In this document: piece after piece, positions 9,127 to 19,257 of the stretch
Numbering within the stretch: position 1 is the stretch's first letter
Layout: every line of letters starts with the position of its first letter
Assembly (NCBI GenBank): GCA_963832835.1
Contig: CAWHVD010000001.1
Coordinates: 1,488,001 to 1,552,000, forward strand
Length of the DNA stretch: 64,000 nt
From: CAVPKN01 sp963832835
GTDB lineage: Bacteria > Chlamydiota > Chlamydiia > Chlamydiales > JAAKFR01
Reading direction: 5' to 3'
The notes under the pieces: generated by a model
Told to the model about the DNA's origin: nothing
The model's input: only the letters and a program-made list of their open reading frames with translations
Database searches by the model: none
Translations under genes and position numbers: made by a program

Positions 9127-10113
9127 ATGACCCTGGGTTTATACCTTCTACTCCTTCTTATTTTAGCTGCCGAATTTACAAACGGATGGACCGATGCGCC
9201 GAATTCGATTGCGACAGTGGTCTCCACGCGTGTGCTCTCTCCTCTTGCGGCAGTCATCATGGCAGCTATTTTCAATTTCTTAGGAGTATTGTCTGGCACA
9301 GCAGTTGCGCATACAATTGGTACAGAGATTGTGGATTCATCGGTAATCAACGTTACTACGCTGGCAAGCAGTATGTTAGCGATTGTCATTTGGAGTAGCA
9401 TTACAGCTCGTATGGGGCTTCCCACTAGTGAAACACATGCGCTTGTCGCAGGATTAGGAGGAGCCGGAATTGCAACAGCGGGATTTGATGTACTGGTAGG
9501 GACCGGGTGGGAAAAGGTGATGCTGGGCCTTCTCTTTTCGAGTCTACTGGGTTTAGTCAGCGGGGTTGCCGTGATGTCAGTGATATACCGTCTCTTCCAG
9601 CGTGTTTCACAGGGTAAGGTGCACCGGATATTTCATTACCTGCAAATGGTATCGTCCGCTTTTATGGCGTTTAGCCATGGCTCGAATGATGGCCAGAAAT
9701 TCATGGGGGTATTTACTTTGGCTCTGGTTATCGGGAATGTGTTACCCGTGTTTGCCATTCCGCTTTGGGTCATCATTTTATGCGCACTCGTCATGGCCAC
9801 AGGAACTCTTGTGGGTGGATGGCGGATTTTAAAGACCATGGGATTTAGGATTACCCATTTGGATACCCCACAAGGATTTGCAGCGGAACTGGCTGCAGCT
9901 TCCACAATCGAAATTGCCTCCTCACTCGGTGTTCCCCTAAGTACTACCCACACCATCAGTACTGCCATCATGGGAGTTGGAGCTACGCGCCGTTTCTCGG
10001 CCGTGCGTTGGGGTGTGACGCACCGCATTATTGCCGCTTGGATTTATACCTTTCCTGCCTGCGGCCTGATCGGTTTTACTGTCGCTTTCATCTTAGAGCA
10101 TCTATTTCAGTGA
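9127..10113 (+). CDS. PiT-family inorganic phosphate permease
   Basis: Membrane carrier of 328 residues with about ten hydrophobic segments. Both PiT signature repeats are visible: FTNGWTDAPNSIATVVST near residues 15-32 and FSHGSNDGQKFMGV near 180-193. The second half repeats SLGVPLSTTHTIST, matching GLPTSETHALVAG in the first half (inverted repeat topology). It starts nine bases after the DUF47 gene and probably shares its transcript. The 3' end overlaps the broken minus-strand gene by 7 bases. Confidence 0.93.
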   Translation: MTLGLYLLLLLILAAEFTNGWTDAPNSIATVVSTRVLSPLAAVIMAAIFNFLGVLSGTAVAHTIGTEIVDSSVINVTTLASSMLAIVIWSSITARMGLPTSETHALVAGLGGAGIATAGFDVLVGTGWEKVMLGLLFSSLLGLVSGVAVMSVIYRLFQRVSQGKVHRIFHYLQMVSSAFMAFSHGSNDGQKFMGVFTLALVIGNVLPVFAIPLWVIILCALVMATGTLVGGWRILKTMGFRITHLDTPQGFAAELAAASTIEIASSLGVPLSTTHTISTAIMGVGATRRFSAVRWGVTHRIIAAWIYTFPACGLIGFTVAFILEHLFQ

Positions 10114-10453
10114 TATTTTTGCGGATTGGTATAAGCTCCAAGATCATTTTTTGGATCGAAAATGAGTTTTATTTCCGAGCCATCAATCCAACCGAAATAC
10201 GAAGATGTAGAGACCTTATCATACGTATTATTATTTTTTACTTGAAGTGATAGGCCATCAAAATGTTCAAAAGGTGCGGGTCCATTGATTGTGCCTAATA
10301 AGTATTCGTATCCTTTTTCACCCTCTTTTTTTTCCTGATTTTTAAATTGCCGAACTAAAGGAACCTTTAATTTTTTTGCACATTCAATAGCAGAAAAAGT
10401 AATACATTCTTTCAATAGGACGTCTGTAGATCCTGGATAAACAGGTTCCAAGT
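10107..10453 (-). pseudogene. 3' part of Inc-like gene interrupted by the insertion sequence
   Basis: C-terminal ~112 codons of the gene whose 5' part lies at 11757-14535. Joining the two sides after removing the insertion sequence and one 9-bp duplication restores a continuous frame: ...LYLE joins to PVYPGSTDV.... The piece ends at the stop near 10107 and is rich in Lys and Asn. It has no promoter of its own that I can see. A TTG at 10449-10451 could start translation but is part of the target duplication. Confidence 0.8.
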
Positions 10454-11756
10454 CAGGGAGTTTTCACTAAAAAGATTTAACATGTTTTTCGATTCAAGAA
10501 TATCTTTGCCAAAAGGCCCTTCAAATACCCGCCACCGAAGGTAGCCGCTCTTCTAACAGATGCCAAGCCCCTATCTGGATCAGCAACGACTGCCATATTC
10601 ATGGCTAATCGACGAAATATCCCCAAATTCTCAGCACTGTTTCCTACATCCATCCGAACCGCATCCTCTCGAAAAATCACATCCACTTCCCAGTGGCAAT
10701 TATTTTCAACCGACCAATGATCACGTGCCCATTGAGCAAAATCAAGAGCTCTTCCTTGCCGGCTAGAGAGATATAGGCGAGTTGCTGATTCGCGTTTTCC
10801 ACCATTCACATGCTCTCGTACAGCTTTTATTTCTATGAGAGAGGTCAATTTTTTCCATGAAGCTTTCTGTGGCAACCATTCCAAATCGTTGACTACTTTG
10901 ATCTCTCGTGTCTCCACACGTCCATGATCCTTCTCAATAGTTGTGTGTGCTGAGTGTTCAACAGCTTCCCAATTAACAGCATGTGCTTGAGAAAAAAAAT
11001 TCTCCATCTCCGCATGCAAAGTCGGCTGATTCTCTTTCACAGCCAATAAATAATCCGCCTGTTGGTCAATGATTTGCTCTGCTACTTTTGGATTGGTGAA
11101 GTGTGCATCCCCAGAAATAATGGCTCCGGTAACATCGACCTGCTCTAGAATATCTTGTAAACAGCTTTTCTCTACTGTCTTATCCGGAACTTTCTCAACC
11201 GTGATGACTAGTCGGTCACTTGCCGCAAACAGCTCAACTACATGCGTTATGCCATCCAAAAAATTGGCCGACCTTAGTCTCTTTCCATCAAGCGCTAGCA
11301 ATTGATCCTTCAACTGATTGGGTAATTTCACAAACCACTTCCGCAAATATTGTTTCAAAGCCTCCGGTTTTGCTCTGACTAAAAACCACCACAAGGTGCT
11401 ATAAGAAGGGGGTTTATATGATGTTTTCAATAATTCAGTAAACCATTCCTGCTGTAGTAGGGCATACTCGGCAATTTCCTCAACGGTATTGCATCCACAA
11501 AAAAATCCGCAGAGAATTACAAGGCTGATGTACCAGATGGGGTACAAAATTCTCTTTTGATTGCGTCTATGATCAGGAAAATCTGCAAATTCTCCCCGTA
11601 CATTTTCAACAAATTTCTCAGCATCAAACTGTTTTGCAGCTTCCAGTATACTCGGGTCTATTTTTTTGCGACGTGACATACAATACCTCCAATATGGGGA
11701 TGCATGTTCGTACTATACCTTAAACCCTGTCAAATCTTTTTAGTGAAAACTCCCTG
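10454..11756 (-). mobile_element. Complete ISAs1-type insertion sequence
   Basis: 1303 bp. Perfect 25-bp terminal inverted repeats (10454-10478 and 11732-11756; CAGGGAGTTTTCACTAAAAA... inward) flank a single transposase gene. The 9-bp target duplication GTTCCAAGT is intact on both sides (10445-10453 and 11757-11765). Both ends and the transposase are undamaged, so insertion is recent and the element may still be active. Confidence 0.96.
10477..11679 (-). CDS. ISAs1-family (H-repeat type) DDE transposase
   Basis: 400 residues. The N-terminal DDE_Tnp_1-associated region contains FADFPDHRRNQKRILYP (about 32-48). The catalytic core shows LLALDGKRLRSA (first Asp, near 131), IISGDAHFTNP (second Asp, near 190), the KENQPTL motif (near 217) and the WSVENNCHWEVDVIFREDA motif (glutamate, near 322-340). 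All catalytic residues appear present. GGAGG precedes the ATG with good spacing. The stop codon TAA lies inside the left inverted repeat. Full-length for the family. Confidence 0.95.
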   Translation of the reverse strand: MSRRKKIDPSILEAAKQFDAEKFVENVRGEFADFPDHRRNQKRILYPIWYISLVILCGFFCGCNTVEEIAEYALLQQEWFTELLKTSYKPPSYSTLWWFLVRAKPEALKQYLRKWFVKLPNQLKDQLLALDGKRLRSANFLDGITHVVELFAASDRLVITVEKVPDKTVEKSCLQDILEQVDVTGAIISGDAHFTNPKVAEQIIDQQADYLLAVKENQPTLHAEMENFFSQAHAVNWEAVEHSAHTTIEKDHGRVETREIKVVNDLEWLPQKASWKKLTSLIEIKAVREHVNGGKRESATRLYLSSRQGRALDFAQWARDHWSVENNCHWEVDVIFREDAVRMDVGNSAENLGIFRRLAMNMAVVADPDRGLASVRRAATFGGGYLKGLLAKIFLNRKTC

Positions 11757-14535
11757 GTTCCAAGTAAAGAACTGGAAACAAGGGTTCATGCCCCCCCTTT
11801 CCCACGAGTGTCGGGTCTTGTGTGGGTTGACATGCATAAAAAAACCGGAGAATAGCACATGCCTCGGGATCTTTATTTCCTAATTGAGCATAGATCACCT
11901 CATTTTTCCCATCACAAGGAAACCCTAGTAGACTTTTGGTTTTTCCAGGATCTCCGGTCACACGCAGACAGGTGCCCCCTCCTAGTGAACCTACGCGAAA
12001 TAAGATGTAGGGGTCGCTGCTCCTTATGATTTTATAATCCTTATTCTTTTCGAATGGATCATCTTTGCTTTGCTTTTTTTGACTTAAGGTTTTTTCCCAA
12101 TCTAAAAGGTCTACTACATAAAAATTACTAGTTGTTGGAAAAAGTTTTTTGAGCTGCCTTATTTTAACAATTTGCTTATTTTTCTCTGTTGATTCAAATA
12201 GCTCACAGAACAGGTATGTATGAACCTGTTTTTTATCCTCTTCCGTTAATTTTTCATAATTCTGAGATTTTTTTCCAAAATCTGCTCTATCGAGTTTAGG
12301 TGGGGCAGAAAGTGTTTTGTCAAAGCCGTAATTGCAAAATAAGGGGTAATCCGATGCTTGCAAATGACCTTGTCTGAAAGCTTCTTGAAGAGCAGCTTGA
12401 ATATTTAATGTTTCCTGTTTTGGAATGGAAAAATGATGTATTTCCACAAGTTGTGCAACGGTTGAACATGTTTCCTGTGTCCAAAGTTCGTAATCTAATT
12501 TGTGAGTTTTGAATAGCTTAAGAAGTTCTGGGGTATTGCGTTCTTCGGCTAATGTCCCATTTGCAAGCGATGTCAAAAACTTGAAAAAAAAGCGGGTCAT
12601 CGCTTCCTTTTCCTCTAAGTTGGATAATTTTTCTAGTGATTGAGCATAGTAGGCGATTTCTTGAGTATGCTTAAGCTTACAAAATAAATCTGAGGAGAGC
12701 GACAACCCCAAAGGGAATCCCAATTGGTTGATAAAAAACAATTGATTTTCTCGGAGAATTTGAGTGGGCGATTTTTCTCTGATAAGCTGTTTGGTTAAAC
12801 CACGGCTTAAACAGACAGAAAAATCGATGAGTGTTTGTGCGAATACGCCCGGTTTGTGGAGCTCTTTGTTTGCAATGAACTGCCTTAAAATTGCTCCTCT
12901 TCCAACATAACTCAATTTATCGGTTAGAAGAAGCTCAGCTACAAAGCAGATAAGATGTTTTCTAGAATTAGGGTGTTTCCATACTGTTTTAACCCAATCT
13001 GTGGTCGATGTGGTTGATGTCGAGGGGAGGAGATGGTGGCAGGCGGAGTGGATGACAGAACCCATCTTCGGATAATCACCTTTATTTTTACTTTGCAGAC
13101 GATTCAGTTGTCCTGTAAGGCTATATCCATTTTCGATCCGATTTAAAACTATTGCTATAGTAGCAAAGGTAGCACAAGGATCAGGAAAAGAATCTAGTTC
13201 TTTTAAAAAATCCACTAATTCAGGTTGTTTTAGCAGCTCATCTGGATTCTCCAAAGATTTAACTAGAAAAAGCATAGCCAGAAATGCATGCTTGTCTCGG
13301 TCATCCATGGCAAAATGAAGAAAATTATAATTAAGAGTTAATCCAGTAGTGCGTTGATGTTCTTTGAAAATTGAAACAAATAGCTCTTTAGTAGCTTCTT
13401 GGGAATTCCTGAGAGCCTGTTGGGAACTGTCGCATGCTTTGCGCAGGGTTATGTTGCAAAAGTTAAAGGTGTCATAGAAAAAACCAAGCGTTTCTTCCGA
13501 TAAAGTTTGAAGAGTGTCAAAAAAATCACTATCATCCAGCAAATCATGGACGACTTCAGTCGAGCGCATCAGTCCACGTAAATAGAACTCGTCTCGGACC
13601 TTATCCTCATCAAAATTGAATTCATTGAAATCTGAAAAAAAGGTATGTGCACTTGTATAAAGGCTAACTTCCGCAAGACGCCTAATATGCCTGGGCTCTT
13701 CGATCTCAAATTCTGTTAAGTGTTTAATAAATCCAGAGGCGTCGTGTTTTAAAGCCAGCATCGCAAATTTGTACCGAAATTCTTCTTCAGTGATCCCAGC
13801 TTCTTCCATCTTTTCTAAAACATCCAATGCACATAAATTTTTTATATTTCTGCAGTGACTGAGAGTAATATAACAACAGGTTTCTTCCGATATGTTTAAA
13901 TCTTCTACTATGTAATGAAACATTTGCTTTGCAAGCTGTGGAGAAATAGCGAGAAAAAAAGCCTTTGTTGTTTTTCGATTGCCCGATTCTAGAGCATCAA
14001 TAAAAAGGGTTAGATCTTGTTGCGTGAAGGATGGGTTTTTCGTAAAAAGCTCAGCAAAGCGTCGCTGTACATGGGGGATACCTTCACCGTTCTCATCAAT
14101 ATAGCTGAAAAACTGCGTAATCCTGTTCTGTTGCGCTTTGGGCTCTTGACGATCATGGCTTAAAGATGGATCAACAGCTTGTCCAAAGGGCTGCCCAGGG
14201 GGTTGACCCGAATGCGGCAGTACATGCTCAATACCCGTGTCATTCTGTTGCTGAATGTTTTTTGGGCAATTTTTTACTGAACCGATAACAGTAATGATCA
14301 ATCCTATGATCACGCCATCAAAGCCTGCTACCATCATGAGCGTTGAGTTGATTTGACCGAGATGACTGAGCGCTCCCGCTTGTAAATAGCCACCTAGTCC
14401 TACACCCATTAAAGCCAAACTGCCCATACTCACTATGATGACAAGGGCAAAACCGAGTGTCTTATGACGTTTACATTCTAAGGAACGAGTATCGGAAAAA
14501 TGCTCGCTAGTGCGAATCGAGGCCGAACTATCCAT
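11757..14535 (-). pseudogene. 5' part of a large Inc-like gene, interrupted by the insertion sequence
   Basis: Originally about 1038 codons; the insertion leaves ~926 native codons, then five from the element (PGSFH) and a stop. The start ATG 14533-14535 has AGG about seven bases upstream and lies 4 bases after the acs stop, so it was probably translated from the acs transcript. Two hydrophobic segments (about 26-52 and 64-88) precede a long helical region of around 800 residues without recognised motifs. The truncated product may still be made, so the loss could be partial. An in-frame extension upstream into acs is spurious. Confidence 0.8.
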
Positions 14536-14539
14536 ATTT

Positions 14540-16489
14540 TTACCTATTTTTGTTCGGAATGTTGTTTTGGAGCTCATTAAGGATTGCTGTATTCTCGAGA
14601 GTAGAAATATCCTGAGAGATCTCTTCTCCACGTGCACACGCTCTCAGAAGGCGGCGCATGATCTTGCCAGAGCGGGTTTTTGGTAAATTCTCCACAAAGC
14701 AAATTTCATCGGGCTGAGCAATAGGACTTAACTGCTCAGAAACCCATTTACGTAGGTCGGTCACAAGCAGTGAGCTGTCATCTGGTTGGGAGCCGCGACA
14801 TACAACATATGCAAAGACACACTCACCTTTGACCTCGTGAGGCTTACCGACGACAGCCGCTTCTGCTACTTGTGGGTGAGAGGCGAGTGCCGATTCGATT
14901 TCGGCTGTGCCGAGTCGGTGTCCTGCTACATTGAGAACATCATCGATACGCCCTGTTATCCACAAATAGCCCTCTTTGTCACGGCGCGCGCTGTCACCGG
15001 AAACATAGTATTGGTTATGAAACTTCTCCCAATAGCCTGCAAGATAGCGGGCAGGGGTGTGCCAAATCGTACGGAGCATAGCGGGCCAGGGCCTCTTGAT
15101 GACAAGGTAGCCGCCTACATGGGGCTCGGTGATAGAAGCACCCTCATCATCGACGATGTCTACCTCGATTCCAGGCAGAGGCAGAGTACAAGAGCCGGGC
15201 TTAGTGGCAGTGACACCCGGCATCGGAGAGATCATAATCGCACCTGTTTCAGTTTGCCACCAGGTGTCCACGATCGGGCACCGCTGGGCGCCAATCATGC
15301 GATGATACCACAGCCATGCTTCTGGATTAATCGGTTCACCGACGGTGCCGAGCAACCGTAGCCTTGTTAGGTTGTACTGAGCAGGAAGCATGTCACCCAG
15401 CTTCATCAGTGCCCGAATGGCTGTGGGTGCTGTGTAAAAAATCGAGACTCCGTGCGTTTCACAAATTTTCCAGAAACGTCCCCCATCAGGTATCATCAGA
15501 GATCCTTCGTACAAAACAACAGTAGCACCAGCCGCAAGTGGCCCATACGCTACATAGGTGTGACCCGTGACCCAACCGATATCAGCTGTACACCAAAAAA
15601 CATCGTCGTCTTTCAGATCAAAAACCCATTTTGTTGTGGTTTTGGCTCCGAGTAGATACCCACCACTTGTATGTACAATGCCTTTAGGTTTTCCTGTTGA
15701 GCCCGAAGTGTAGAGGATATAAAGGGGATGTTCAGCCTCCACCCATTCAGGAGTGCAAAGGGATGCATGCCCTTCGATGATGTCATGCCACCACAGATCA
15801 CGTCCTGAAATCATGGGTATAGATTGACCGACGCGTCGAAACACCACGACACTTAGTACACTGGGGCACCCACTCTGAAGAGCATGATCGACAGCATTTT
15901 TAAGCTCAATAACACGGCCGTTTCGCCAACCTCCATCGGCAGTGATCACTAGCCTTGCTTCCGTGTCCTCAATCCGATCGCGGAGTGCGGGCGCCGAAAA
16001 CCCCCCAAACACAACTGAATGTACAGCACCAATACGGTTGCAGGCATGCATAGCAATCAGAGCTTCGGGAATCATAGGCATGTAGATCACCACGCGGTCA
16101 TCCTTTTGAATGCCTTGTGCACGGAGCGCAAGCGCGAATCTGCAGACTTCTGCATGCAACTGGCTATAAGTGATATGGCGCGTATCTCCGGGCTCACCCT
16201 CAAAGATAATCGCCGTTTTCTGGCCCCGTTGTTCCAGGTGCACATCGAGACAATTGAAGGAAACATTCAGCAGACCATCGGTGAACCATTGGTAGTAGGG
16301 CGCTTGCGAATCATCGAGTGTTACAGTGAAAGGTCTGTGCCATAACAGCTCCTTCCGTGCTAAATCAGCCCAGAAGGCAAGGGGATTTGCGGTTGCTTGG
16401 CGGCGCAGCGCTTGGAGGTCGTCTGGTTTGATCTGTGCCAGCTCAGCAAATTGCTTAACCGGCGGAAAGGAGCACGCGTGATTTTCCAT
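14540..16489 (-). CDS. acs: Acetyl-CoA synthetase (AMP-forming)
   Basis: Activates acetate to acetyl-CoA through acetyl-AMP. 649 residues, normal length. Adenylation motifs in order: LYTSGSTGKPKGIVHT (about 258-273), DTWWQTETGA (about 405-414), YVSGDSARRDKEGYLWITGR (about 496-515), DDVLNVAGHRLGTAEIE (about 517-533) and the C-terminal PKTRSGKIMRR, whose lysine (near 607) is the catalytic residue and usual acetylation site. An isolated acs is not part of the reduced Chlamydia core as I know it, so it points to a metabolically richer relative. The large Inc-like gene begins 4 bases after its stop. Confidence 0.95.
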   Translation of the reverse strand: MENHACSFPPVKQFAELAQIKPDDLQALRRQATANPLAFWADLARKELLWHRPFTVTLDDSQAPYYQWFTDGLLNVSFNCLDVHLEQRGQKTAIIFEGEPGDTRHITYSQLHAEVCRFALALRAQGIQKDDRVVIYMPMIPEALIAMHACNRIGAVHSVVFGGFSAPALRDRIEDTEARLVITADGGWRNGRVIELKNAVDHALQSGCPSVLSVVVFRRVGQSIPMISGRDLWWHDIIEGHASLCTPEWVEAEHPLYILYTSGSTGKPKGIVHTSGGYLLGAKTTTKWVFDLKDDDVFWCTADIGWVTGHTYVAYGPLAAGATVVLYEGSLMIPDGGRFWKICETHGVSIFYTAPTAIRALMKLGDMLPAQYNLTRLRLLGTVGEPINPEAWLWYHRMIGAQRCPIVDTWWQTETGAIMISPMPGVTATKPGSCTLPLPGIEVDIVDDEGASITEPHVGGYLVIKRPWPAMLRTIWHTPARYLAGYWEKFHNQYYVSGDSARRDKEGYLWITGRIDDVLNVAGHRLGTAEIESALASHPQVAEAAVVGKPHEVKGECVFAYVVCRGSQPDDSSLLVTDLRKWVSEQLSPIAQPDEICFVENLPKTRSGKIMRRLLRACARGEEISQDISTLENTAILNELQNNIPNKNR

Positions 16490-16496
16490 GGGCTCA

Positions 16497-17186
16497 CTAT
16501 ATATGATTGTGCAGGAAAGAAGTAAGTTGTTTAAGAATTACGGAAGGGATGTCGTGTCCTCCGTTGAAAGTATGAAGCTCTCCTGTGAGCCCGCCCTCTT
16601 GCAGTAGCTGCGTGAGAGCCTGCGCGTTGGGTAGAGGAAGAAGGGGATCATGGGAGCCATGGCTTTGAAAAAAAGGAGTCCCTGCATGGATGGGTGCTAG
16701 CCGTCTCCAATTCGTTTCATTGATAAGTGTCCCTGAAAAAATCACTAGCCCGCCACATCTTAGGGGGGAGTGGAGGGCCGTTTCTACAGCTAAAATGGCT
16801 CCCTGGCTAAAGCCGCCTAAAATAATTCGGGATCTGGGAATATTTAAATCATCGAGCAGAGCATCGACTCTGTCGCGCGCTTCGTTGAGCTTTGGAGGAA
16901 AGGCTTTGAAGATGTCATCCAAACGCCTTTCTTGGACAGCACGCGTGAGTAACGCAATGTTCACAGGAAACCATGCTCTACCGGTATGACCTGGAGAAAA
17001 TGAGATCTCCAAGGGGCCTTGTGGAAAAATCCATGTGGGACCCTCATGGGCTTCGCAAAGAGGGGCCAGATCGTATGCATCTGCCCCAAACCCGTGTAGA
17101 AGTACAATCGTTCCCCGATTAGGGTCACCTGGTTTTTCTAAGATATCAAGTCCGCCCACGCGGCGTTGGACGAGCTTCTGTTTCAT
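16497..17186 (-). CDS. Alpha/beta hydrolase, carboxylesterase/phospholipase family
   Basis: 229-residue Abhydrolase_2 (YpfH/EstB-like) serine esterase. The oxyanion motif LLHGFGAD is at about 29-36, the nucleophile Ser127 lies in GGFSQGA, Asp180 in SHGSHDPLLP and His211 in NGGHDIP, so the triad is complete. No signal peptide, so it is probably cytoplasmic. The substrate is unknown; small esters or lysophospholipids are usual for the family. The ATG (17184-17186) overlaps the sod stop as ATGA, showing an operon with the dismutase gene. acs follows within 10 bases. Confidence 0.85.
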   Translation of the reverse strand: MKQKLVQRRVGGLDILEKPGDPNRGTIVLLHGFGADAYDLAPLCEAHEGPTWIFPQGPLEISFSPGHTGRAWFPVNIALLTRAVQERRLDDIFKAFPPKLNEARDRVDALLDDLNIPRSRIILGGFSQGAILAVETALHSPLRCGGLVIFSGTLINETNWRRLAPIHAGTPFFQSHGSHDPLLPLPNAQALTQLLQEGGLTGELHTFNGGHDIPSVILKQLTSFLHNHI

Positions 17187-17884
17187 TGGTAGCGCTTGGA
17201 TACGACATCCCACTTGATATTATTAAAAAAGGCGTTGATATAGGCTGCTCGATCTAACCCATAGTCTGGCATGAAGGCATGTTCCCATACATCCATAATT
17301 AAAATCGGTTTGCCACCTGCTAAGTGCCCCATGTCATGCTCGCCGATCCATGTATTGATTAAGCGACCTTCGATTGGGTCTACGTAAAGAACCGACCAGC
17401 CGATACCTCTTAGCATTCCTGTTTCCACAAAGTCCTTTTTCCATGCCTCAAAGCTTCCGAAATCCCGGACGATTTGCTGCGCCAGAGGAGTCTGTGGATC
17501 GAGCTGAGTATCTTTACCTCCTAAGTTTTGGAAATACAGTTCGTGAAGGCGCATCCCATCAAATTCCCAGCCAAACCGGCGCTTGAGCTCTTGGAATTGG
17601 GGAGTGCGTTGTTTTCCATCTTGAGTCAGTTGATTTAAAGTGGTGATGAGAAGATTTGTATTAGTGACATAGCCTTGATAAAGCTTGAAGTGGTTATTAA
17701 GGGCATTATCACTGAAACCGGGCATGCCTAGTAAGTGGGAAAAATCTTGTGCTTGGTAGGCTTGAAGCTGCGAGCTTGAACGGACAGATTGGGGAGGCTC
17801 GGAGGGGGGTGCTGCAGCTATACTCAAACTGGCCATACTCAAACTAGAAAGTGCAGAAGCTGTGATAAATGTCACAAATTGCAT
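17183..17884 (-). CDS. Exported Fe/Mn superoxide dismutase
   Basis: Iron/manganese superoxide dismutase. Metal ligands are all visible: His65 (NNHFKLYQ), His114 (MRLHELYF), Asp198 and His202 (MDVWEHAF). The protein is 233 residues and carries an N-terminal hydrophobic segment ending in SIAAAPP (about 1-26), which looks like a cleavable signal peptide followed by a Pro/Ser linker. Standard cytoplasmic SodA/SodB lacks this, so a periplasmic or secreted enzyme is likely. AAGGAG nine bases upstream supports the start. It is divergent from tpx and translationally coupled to the downstream esterase. Confidence 0.9.
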   Translation of the reverse strand: MQFVTFITASALSSLSMASLSIAAAPPSEPPQSVRSSSQLQAYQAQDFSHLLGMPGFSDNALNNHFKLYQGYVTNTNLLITTLNQLTQDGKQRTPQFQELKRRFGWEFDGMRLHELYFQNLGGKDTQLDPQTPLAQQIVRDFGSFEAWKKDFVETGMLRGIGWSVLYVDPIEGRLINTWIGEHDMGHLAGGKPILIMDVWEHAFMPDYGLDRAAYINAFFNNIKWDVVSKRYQ

Positions 17885-17996
17885 GGGTCAAATCTCCTTA
17901 AATTGATGATCGAAGCATACAGCACCATTGTCTTATAATCAATTTTGAACTATACCTTGGCGATTAACTGGGTATAGCCATACAAGGAGGCCTCAG

Positions 17997-18518
17997 ATGG
18001 CAGAAACGATAACTCTAAAGGGACAGCTCTTTACGTTAAAAGGACCCCTCATCAAAGAGGGACAAACCGCACCTGATTGTCAACTGGTAGGGGCTAACCT
18101 CGCATCGGTTAAACTCTCATCATACAAAGGCAAACCAATCCTGCTGATGTCAGTGCCCTCGCTTGACACCGACGTCTGCAGCAAAGAAACCCATCGCTTC
18201 AACAAAGAAGTTGATCGATTCAAAGATGCTTTAAATACTGTTTGCGTGAGTATGGATCTTCCGTTTGCTCAATCGCGTTGGTGCACCATCGAAGGGGTAA
18301 AAAATGTCACCACTCTTTCAGATTACAAGAATCATGAATTCGGGGAAAAATATGGCGTTTTGATCCCAGATCTAGGGCTCTTGGCGCGTGCGGTGTTTTT
18401 GATTGACGCACAGATGAAAGTACATCTGGTCGAACTGGTCAAAGAGGTTACTCAAGAGCCAAACTACGATCACATTCTCGAGGGCATCAACAACTTGCTG
18501 GATTCAGCCCGCACATGA
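17997..18518 (+). CDS. tpx: Thiol peroxidase (atypical 2-Cys peroxiredoxin)
   Basis: Thioredoxin-dependent lipid/hydrogen peroxide peroxidase, 173 residues. The peroxidatic Cys61 is in SLDTDVCSKETHRFN and the resolving Cys96 in PFAQSRWCTIEG, the same spacing as E. coli Tpx. AAGGAGG lies six bases before the ATG. Divergent from the exported dismutase with a 112-bp shared upstream region, and coupled to the pirin gene (ATGA overlap). This looks like a peroxide/superoxide defence locus. Confidence 0.95.
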   Translation: MAETITLKGQLFTLKGPLIKEGQTAPDCQLVGANLASVKLSSYKGKPILLMSVPSLDTDVCSKETHRFNKEVDRFKDALNTVCVSMDLPFAQSRWCTIEGVKNVTTLSDYKNHEFGEKYGVLIPDLGLLARAVFLIDAQMKVHLVELVKEVTQEPNYDHILEGINNLLDSART

Positions 18519-19213
18519 TTCGGACACGCCGTTCCCAGGACAGAGGTTTTGAAGATAAAGGGTGGCTGCAGACCTACCACACTTTCTCTTTCGATACCTA
18601 TTATGATCCCGATTTTCAAGGAGTCCGCCAGCTTAGGGTAATCAATGAAGATACTGTCAAAGGCGGGAAAGGATTCGGCTCGCATAGCCATAAAGACATG
18701 GAGATTCTAACCTATGTGCTGGAAGGGGTTCTAGAGCATCAAGATAGCATTGGCAACACTAACGTGATCCGACCTCATGAGGTACAGCTGATGACAGCAG
18801 GCTCTGGCGTCAACCATAGCGAATACAATCTCTCTCACCATCTTCCGGTCCATTTTTTACAAATTTGGATCCACCCCGAACAAAATGGACTTGACCCCAG
18901 CTATACAAAAAAATCCTTCTCAACTGCCTCTAAATGGGGACAATGGTGCCTCATCTGCTCGCGCAATGGCCGCGAGGGTTCTTTGCGGATCCATCAAGAT
19001 GTCGATCTTTATGCAACCCTGTTGGATGATCAAGATGAAACGGCATTCGAAGCGCTACTCGACCGCTTTTACTGGGTTCAGATTATTTCAGGGAAGTTTG
19101 ATGTACAAGGGACAGTTTTAGAGGCGGGAGATGGGGCTTATCTGCAGGATGAATCTACCATCCACATCCGTTGTCTAGCTGAGGGCGAGCTCCTCCTTTT
19201 CGACCTCGCTTAA
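18515..19213 (+). CDS. Pirin-family bicupin protein
   Basis: 232 residues. The N-terminal cupin shows the pirin metal motif GSHSHKDMEILTYVLEG (about 55-71) and MTAGSGVNHSEYN (about 92-104), supplying His, His, His and Glu ligands. The C-terminal cupin is present but lacks obvious ligands, as in YhhW-type proteins, some of which have quercetinase activity. The actual role here is unknown; pirins are often stress-linked. The ATG overlaps the tpx stop, so the two are co-translated. Confidence 0.9.
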   Translation: MIRTRRSQDRGFEDKGWLQTYHTFSFDTYYDPDFQGVRQLRVINEDTVKGGKGFGSHSHKDMEILTYVLEGVLEHQDSIGNTNVIRPHEVQLMTAGSGVNHSEYNLSHHLPVHFLQIWIHPEQNGLDPSYTKKSFSTASKWGQWCLICSRNGREGSLRIHQDVDLYATLLDDQDETAFEALLDRFYWVQIISGKFDVQGTVLEAGDGAYLQDESTIHIRCLAEGELLLFDLA

Positions 19214-19257
19214 TGGCCTAGACCCAACACTTGTGCTGCCAGCCGCCACTTGGATTA

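Noticed and set aside
14536..14637. In-frame N-terminal extension of the large broken gene into acs
   Set aside because: It overlaps the end of acs by almost 100 bases; ATG 14535 has a usable ribosome-binding site and gives a normal Inc-type N-terminus.
14786..15361. 191-codon open frame antisense to acs
   Set aside because: Shadow of a strongly conserved coding region; no ribosome-binding site or family.
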